Assembly: GCA_021521415.1 (NCBI GenBank) | Contig: JAIQDT010001748.1 | Coordinates: 1-64,000, forward strand | Length of the DNA stretch: 64,000 bases | From: Bidens hawaiensis | Lineage: Eukaryota; Streptophyta; Magnoliopsida; Asterales; Asteraceae | Direction of reading: 5' to 3' | In this document: positions 58,996 to 64,000 of the stretch, one piece after another | Numbering within the stretch: position 1 is the first letter of the stretch | How the letters are laid out: each line of letters opens with the position of its first letter | The notes under the pieces: generated by a model | What the model was told of the DNA's origin: nothing | Databases searched by the model: none | Seen by the model: the letters and a program-made list of their open reading frames with translations, nothing else | Made by a program: the position numbers and the translations under genes

Positions 58996-59927
58996 CAGCA
59001 GTACAGGTTTGGATTTAACAACATTTAAACCTTTGATATGGTATTAACCATTCCCGTAAACATTCCCACAGCTATTTCTGGATAAGTCTTGCCCCGGGGA
59101 ACCATAAAGTTTGGACCTTTAGGCTTAAACATTACAAACTAGACCTAAGGTTTATTTAAACGATCCGTTCATAACCATGAGTTCGTTAAGTCCATTTTAA
59201 TATTCATGTTTGCAACTTTACGATTTTTCTAGACCCGATCTATCATCCTACCAATTTTCATGTAAATTCGTTCATGAAAAGTAAACCTTTTTAACAAAAA
59301 CGTACATTTGAGGTTTTTGTTTGAAATCACTCGAGATGCTCAAAACCATATCAAACGAACTCCGATTTGAGTGATTCAAGTGGCCACGGAACCGTCTCGT
59401 ACCGATATACAAACCCATCAGCTCACCTTCACCGGAAACCACCGCTACCGTCGCCGGAATAGTGAAACAGTGGCCGGAAATCCTCATTTTGAGCTGCTAC
59501 GGTTTTGATGATAAAAACTGTATGTCCCGACCTCTAATCGGTGGGAATCTTCATTTATATACCGTAAACACTCAGTTAAAATTTGGGACCGATCCGACGG
59601 CTAGATCTCCGGGAATCTTTGTGTCATTGTGGGTGGTTTTCTCAAAAACGGGAATTGAGTTAAGTGTGTATTTTGATGGTGGAGGCTATGGTGTAGAGAT
59701 GTATGAAAATGGAAAGGATTAGGGTTCTAAGGAGTATTTATACTCCCTTAAGCCCATGGACCTTAGGCCCATCTTTTATTTTTGGTCCATAATTAATTAC
59801 ATCTAATTAGCCTACTTATTCTTCCATCTTTATTATTTTACTATTTTTTTATAAACTCAAGTAAACTTTTCCATCTTAAATAAATAATATATTAATTATT
59901 TATTCTTAGAAATTTTGGGATGTTACA

Positions 59928-60150
59928 TGTTACGGTTTTGTTGCAACAACATTGTTGCAACAACATTGTTATGGTTTTGTTTCAGGCAAGTGATCAAGTC
60001 CGGCAGTACTACGCTTCTGTTTCGAACCAGAGTACCCTGAGAACATACCGCGAATCTGTTTAAGGGAATTATGTCATACACAAGCCTGGTTAACCGTTTC
60101 TTGTTTATTTATTTTCTTTTTCCATATTTTATTACACAAGATTACTAACA
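59928..60150 (+). repeat. Copia-B 3' LTR remnant
   Basis: Matches the last 200 or so bases of the 5' LTR (GTTTCAGGCAAGTGATCAAG to ATTACTAACA). The first 500 or so bases of this LTR are missing. A short duplication of GTTGCAACAACATT occurs at its left edge. Confidence 0.85.
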
Positions 60151-60319
60151 ATATACACATACATACATTCATACTTCTATATTTTCATATTTGCATTCTT
60201 TCATACTTATATTCTTTCATACTTTCATACTATCGTACTTTCATACTATATGGTTTAGCTCATTTAATACATACATAACTATCTCTACGTTTTAAAGAGC
60301 ATTCCGCCCTATAACCTCA

Positions 60320-60540
60320 TGGATATTATTAGGGTCTAGTCTCTACCATCACAGTATTTTAAGGGTCTGGTCCCTATCATCACATGTATTATAAGTCTGG
60401 TCCCTAACAGCACAGATATTATGAGGGTCCGGTCCCTATCCTCACAAATATTATAAGGGTCTGGTCCCTATCCTCACAGATATTATAATGGTCTGGTCCC
60501 TATCCTCACAGATATTATAAGGATCTGGTCCCTTCATTCC
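60320..60540. repeat. Minisatellite, about 34-bp units, in LTR C
   Basis: About seven units of (A/C)AGATATTATAAGGGTCTGG followed by TCCCTATCCTCAC. It is the counterpart of the LTR D minisatellite but with its own unit sequence. Confidence 0.85.
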
Positions 60541-60879
60541 ATACCGCCATACAACCATAGAACCAAACTACCGTACATACATTTCTTTTATTTATATATA
60601 TACTTATAATTCTTTCTACATTCATTCAACATTTCTATATCATTCATATATCGTTCATGAAACATTCATATAAAATACACTTACCACGTAAGGTAAGTGT
60701 ATTAACTAATCACATCTAGTATGCACACACCCCCGAAAACATAACAAGGAAATGGGGCAAGAAACTCACCCGAGTCCTGTTCTTCTCCGAGTTAACAGTA
60801 ATACACTTCCTTAGCTGTGTACAGCTAACTGTGTAATAATTATAAGTATAAATTGACTACATCTAACTATATCATCTAA

Positions 60880-61165
60880 TCGAATTATCATTCTAATCGA
60901 ATCACCATTCTAATCGAATCACATTTCTAATCGAATCACAATTCTAATCGAATGACATCTCTAATCGAATGACAGTTCTAATCGAATGACCTTTCTAATC
61001 AAAAGGCCATTCTAATCGAATGACCATTCTAATCGAATCATTGATTCTAATTGAATCACTGATTCTAAGCGAATCATAATTATAATGGAATCGAGTCTGA
61101 AATTCTAATCGAATCGAGTCTTAATTCGATTCGATTTGTTTCCATTCGATTCGATTCGATTCATT
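60880..61165. repeat. ATTCTAATCGAATSA array in LTR C
   Basis: About 15 near-identical units of 15-17 bp with core CTAATCGAAT, then several ATTCGATTCGATT stretches. The core is close to palindromic. Confidence 0.9.
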
Positions 61166-61979
61166 TTCATTCTATTTTGATACGTTTCTCCATAACACGA
61201 TTCAAACATGGTTTATTTGTATCTTTTCTTCCTAATCACATATTTACATCCCATATGCGCGTTTTAATGATAAAACGAATTATGAGCCATAACAAGTTCA
61301 ATTACGTACTTTAACTTGGTCCAAACGTTACCCGTATTACCCGTTTTATTCCAAACAGCTTGTTTATGTTCAAGTTTACATTTTTCTCACATAATAAGGT
61401 CTGATTTACTATCCTACCAAGTTTCATGCAAAACCGACTTCGTTTACCCATCCCTTTCACGAACCGATCACTAATCGTTTTACCCGAAATTAACCAAATA
61501 ACCCGTTTACTATAAATTTCATTACTTTATCAATAATCTTGGCCCATTATATAATCCTACCAATTTTCATGCAAATCCGTACACGAAAAGTACACTTTTT
61601 TAACAAAAACGTACCTTTGAGGTTTATGTTCGAAATCACTCGAATAGACCAAAACCGTATCAAACGAACTCGGAATTGAGTGATTTAAGTTTCTACGGAA
61701 CTGTCTTGTCGCTATCTACAAACCCATCAGCTCTCCGTCACCGGAAAACTCCGCTACAATCGTCGGAGAAGCTGAACAGTTGCCGAAAAATTCTATTTAT
61801 AGCTGTTATGGTTTTGCTGATAAAAACCGGGTAGGGTTTATAGTAAGAGGGTAGGGTTTCATATTTAACTTTCCATCTAATGACACTTATTCCCCTCCTA
61901 CTTTAGATAATTGCATTTATCTTCTATAATTTAATTAAACTCAAATCAGTTAAATACCGACGAAACTTGGGATGTTACA

Positions 61980-62760
61980 ATCTTGCCCCACATCATCGTC
62001 ATGGTCATATACTAATGCTTTTAATGCCAAGGCTATAGTAGTTGCTAGTCGATCGGTGGGGTAGAGACTAGCGATTAATTAGGATTAGTCAAGTTTAATC
62101 GGGATTAATTGGATCAAGCTTATATATATAGTTTTCAGTATTATGTATATGGATATATTTTATATGTATTTTTTGGTTTAATACACACACACATTTTAGC
62201 CAAAAATTGGCTGCAATCTTGCTAGAAAACGTTGATTTTGGCCAGATTCTCTCCAAAACAAACTGCTAGAGCCGATTAATCACGATTTTGGCCAGATTTT
62301 ACCATTGACTGATTTTAGCCGATTTACCCAAAATTAATCAATGGGGCTGGCGAATAGCGTTTAATCGAGGGTTAATCAGCGCGTAGCTTGGAGTTTTACA
62401 ACCATGGCACTACCAGGTGGACGTTAACGGCCTCGGGTCCGACCTCTGTCTCGATTACCATTACTCTGGCTTATCATTTCAATATCCTACAAACATGAAA
62501 TGCCAACATTGTCATAAATAAGTATAAACATATAACACAAAAGGTAATGTAAATTGTTAATACCATTGATCAACTACTATTAACCCTTCACATTACTACT
62601 TAAGTTCTAACTCTTTTCCTATTTTTGAAAACCACTATCTCTAACTATTCACTTCCTAAGAAGTAACTTGTTTGCACTAGGTTATTCTTGCTGACATCAA
62701 CTACTTGGTCCCATTCTCATTTTAAATTAGACATCGAGGATGTCAAAATCTCTCAAACTG
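61980..62760. other. Intergenic DNA with GATTAAT words
   Basis: At 62040-62390 GATTAAT and TTAATC words recur with a CGATTTTGGCC pair. This looks like a worn transposon. No gene is seen. Confidence 0.4.
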
Positions 62761-62762
62761 TT

Positions 62763-63071
62763 GCTCTAATACCAACCTAAAAAACCCATAACCTGGGATA
62801 TCTCATATTTTGGGTTTGCACATGCATTTGATTCTTAAAATTGCAATAAAATATCAGCATCAGAAGTCTTTATAGTACTAACGTCAGAACATACCAACTG
62901 AACTACATATAAATGCCTCAATGTTTGGATGGTTCCGATCAGTCCTTATTCTTCTTTGCTTTAGCCTGCTAACCTGATGTGTATACAAAACGCGAGCTAC
63001 ATGATGAGGTGTTCTAGCGTAACTAGCTAACAATTATTATAGATAAATATAAAAATAATTGACGTGCCAAA
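62763..63071 (-). mobile_element. LTR retrotransposon fragment with near-canonical primer site
   Basis: GCTCTAATACCA at 62763-62774 is, on the minus strand, TGGTATTAGAGC, one base from the initiator-Met primer site. The sequence just beyond (to about 63071) would then be the end of a minus-strand LTR. No other parts were found, so this is a fragment. Confidence 0.4.
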
Positions 63072-64000
63072 TGTAACACCACCTAAAATACCCTATTTGA
63101 ATTTAGCCTTTTATGCCAACATATATAGTCTAAGGACCAAAACTAAAAATTCTGAAACTTCATCCGTCGCGATACACGATGGGATATTTCGTAAGACCAT
63201 CGCGTAGCGCTATGGACTTGCACACGGTTCAAAATTTGGACGGCTTCGCTATACGCGATGGCCTAAGCTATAGGATCATCGCGTATCGATATGACTTCGT
63301 TAAGTAACCAGGTACAAGTGTCCAGCCACGTGTCAACAAGTGGCACGAATTGACAGGCCATGTGTCGCAACGTGGTAAGGCGGTATAAATTGCGGTGTTG
63401 CGCTACGCGACGGGGGTATAGGAACCCCGTCGCGTAACGCGACGGTTTACGAATTTTGCCTATATAAGGGGGGGGGGGTTACAGGATTGAACCCAATTCA
63501 TCCCAAAACACCTTCATTTCATACACACTTAGCCTAGGGAAGCGTGCCCGAAGTTTGTGAAAGTAACGAAGTTATAATCGAGTTGGATCAAGATCCTACC
63601 GACAAGTCGTCACTTTTTATTTAATATTATCATTCCGAGTGTTCGTGCTAATGTAGGGGTTATGTTTAAGATATTCAGTCGTAGTTTAGACAGCAATCAA
63701 GGCTATGGCCTTTAACATTGAAAGTATTTTATAAAAAATCACAAACAAATTTTCATAAACGTTACTTCTTAATGAAGTAATGTTCATAAAGGATATATTT
63801 TGACGAACATGAAGTAAACTGTAAGGGGATATCACTAGTAATGAGTTTCTTGCCTACGGAAAAGTAATTTGTAAAAATCCCAATCAACCGCGGGACCCGT
63901 TTACTTACCTGGAGAAACTCACCAACGTGTTAGAACCTATTAAGCCAAAGCATGCTATTTCAAACATCACATAAAACAAAGTGTTTTCATTCACAAACAA
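63072..64000 (+). mobile_element. Start of an LTR, cut by the window end
   Basis: It opens TGTAACACCACCTAAAATACC, a gypsy-like LTR start. At 63461 a TATATAAG box followed by a G run and a CCAAAACACCTTCATTTCA leader looks like a promoter. Upstream of it CGCG-type palindromic words recur. The right end is outside the window, so LTR length and element type are unknown. Confidence 0.6.
63165..63450. repeat. Cluster of TCGCGTA-type near-palindromes
   Basis: At least six related words, such as GTCGCGATACACGATGG, ATCGCGTAGCGCTATGG, CTATACGCGATGG, ATCGCGTATCGATATG, GCGCTACGCGACGG and CCGTCGCGTAACGCGACGG (a full palindrome). They lie in the upstream promoter part of the LTR. Confidence 0.75.

Larger units (their letters stand above)
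57555..59927 (-). mobile_element. Gypsy-like solo LTR D inside copia-B
   Basis: 2373 bp. Minus strand starts TGTAACATCCCAAAATTTC and ends CGGGGACTTACA; the target duplications TGTTT and TGTTA have one mismatch. Same family as LTR C. It holds three repeat blocks: a CCCTTTTCTGCCT minisatellite, a block of about 95 bp repeated near 58300-58615, and GCGAACTTA words. Frames near 59272 and 59462 are repeat by-products. The part of the copia-B 3' LTR that should lie before it is missing, so the insertion went with a deletion or recombination. Confidence 0.75.
52317..60150 (+). mobile_element. Copia-B: Ty1/copia retrotransposon, inactive
   Basis: Inserted in LTR C, with target duplications ATACA (52312-52316) and ATATA (60151-60155). 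The order is LTR, gag, protease, integrase, RT and RNase H, which is the copia order, followed by a 0.5 kb 3' noncoding region, solo LTR D and the end of the 3' LTR. Many stops and frameshifts interrupt gag-pol. No canonical primer-binding site is visible after the 5' LTR. The domain set and zinc knuckle would fit the Tork or a related lineage, as a guess. Confidence 0.85.
51911..61979 (-). mobile_element. Gypsy-like solo LTR C, split by copia-B
   Basis: In two parts, 51911-52316 and 60151-61979, about 2235 bp together. Read on the minus strand it starts TGTAACATCCCAAG and ends GGGGCCTTACA, the termini common in Ty3/gypsy LTRs. The target duplications are ATTTT (51906-51910) and ATCTT (61980-61984), one mismatch. 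The second part contains a minisatellite (60320-60540), the CACTTACC..GGTAAGTGTATTA block shared with LTR D and an ATTCTAATCGAAT array. No internal gene region exists, so it is a solo LTR. The gypsy assignment rests on termini only. Confidence 0.7.

Overview
This is nuclear DNA from a flowering plant. The evidence is plant R2R3-MYB genes with the classic three-exon structure, Ty1/copia and Ty3/gypsy-type LTR retrotransposons, tRNA-derived SINEs, a CACTA-type MITE and AT-rich intergenic sequence. The style of the repeats would fit Asteraceae, but that is a weak inference. No bacterial genes, CRISPR arrays, rRNA genes or stand-alone tRNA genes were seen.

Layout. 1-3.3 kb: AT-rich DNA with a short direct repeat, a GGTACCG foldback, a complete minus-strand SINE and microsatellites. 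3.3-10.3 kb: a CACTA-type MITE split in its left terminal repeat by a 6.66 kb LTR element (minus strand). That element has young LTRs but a decayed interior carrying an array of imperfect palindromes. 10.4-10.6 kb: a SINE with a 14-bp target-site duplication. 12.8-14.1 kb: an intact R2R3-MYB gene (MYB-A, plus strand). 15-16.1 kb: a worn copia pol fragment. 18.1-26.1 kb: copia-A, a deletion derivative with a canonical primer-binding site, an unusual 0.7 kb leader array and a long gag split by a 1.2 kb solo LTR. 24.2-53.4 kb: three direct tandem copies of a unit of about 10.3 kb (the third has lost about 1.7 kb). Each unit runs from the 3' region of copia-A, through a minus-strand R2R3-MYB gene (MYB-B1, B2, B3), to the 5' LTR and first part of gag of copia-B. 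51.9-62.0 kb: a nest in which a gypsy-like solo LTR (C) is split by copia-B, and copia-B's 3' end is split by a second solo LTR of the same family (D). 62-64 kb: further LTR fragments, ending in the start of an LTR with a clear TATA box.

The only genes that look functional are the four MYBs. MYB-A and the three MYB-B copies are related; they share the DNA-binding domain and a C-terminal SPGTVxDLxSFW motif. The MYB-B gene was trapped between two different retrotransposons, and the whole block then went through two rounds of tandem duplication. The copies remain almost identical but already carry amino-acid changes at key sites: copy 1 has a change in the conserved KRG linker between R2 and R3, and copy 3 has Asn to Lys at a predicted DNA base-contact residue of the R3 recognition helix. 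The window thus looks like a young MYB gene cluster expanding inside a retrotransposon nest. All coordinates and differences were read by eye, without alignment software.
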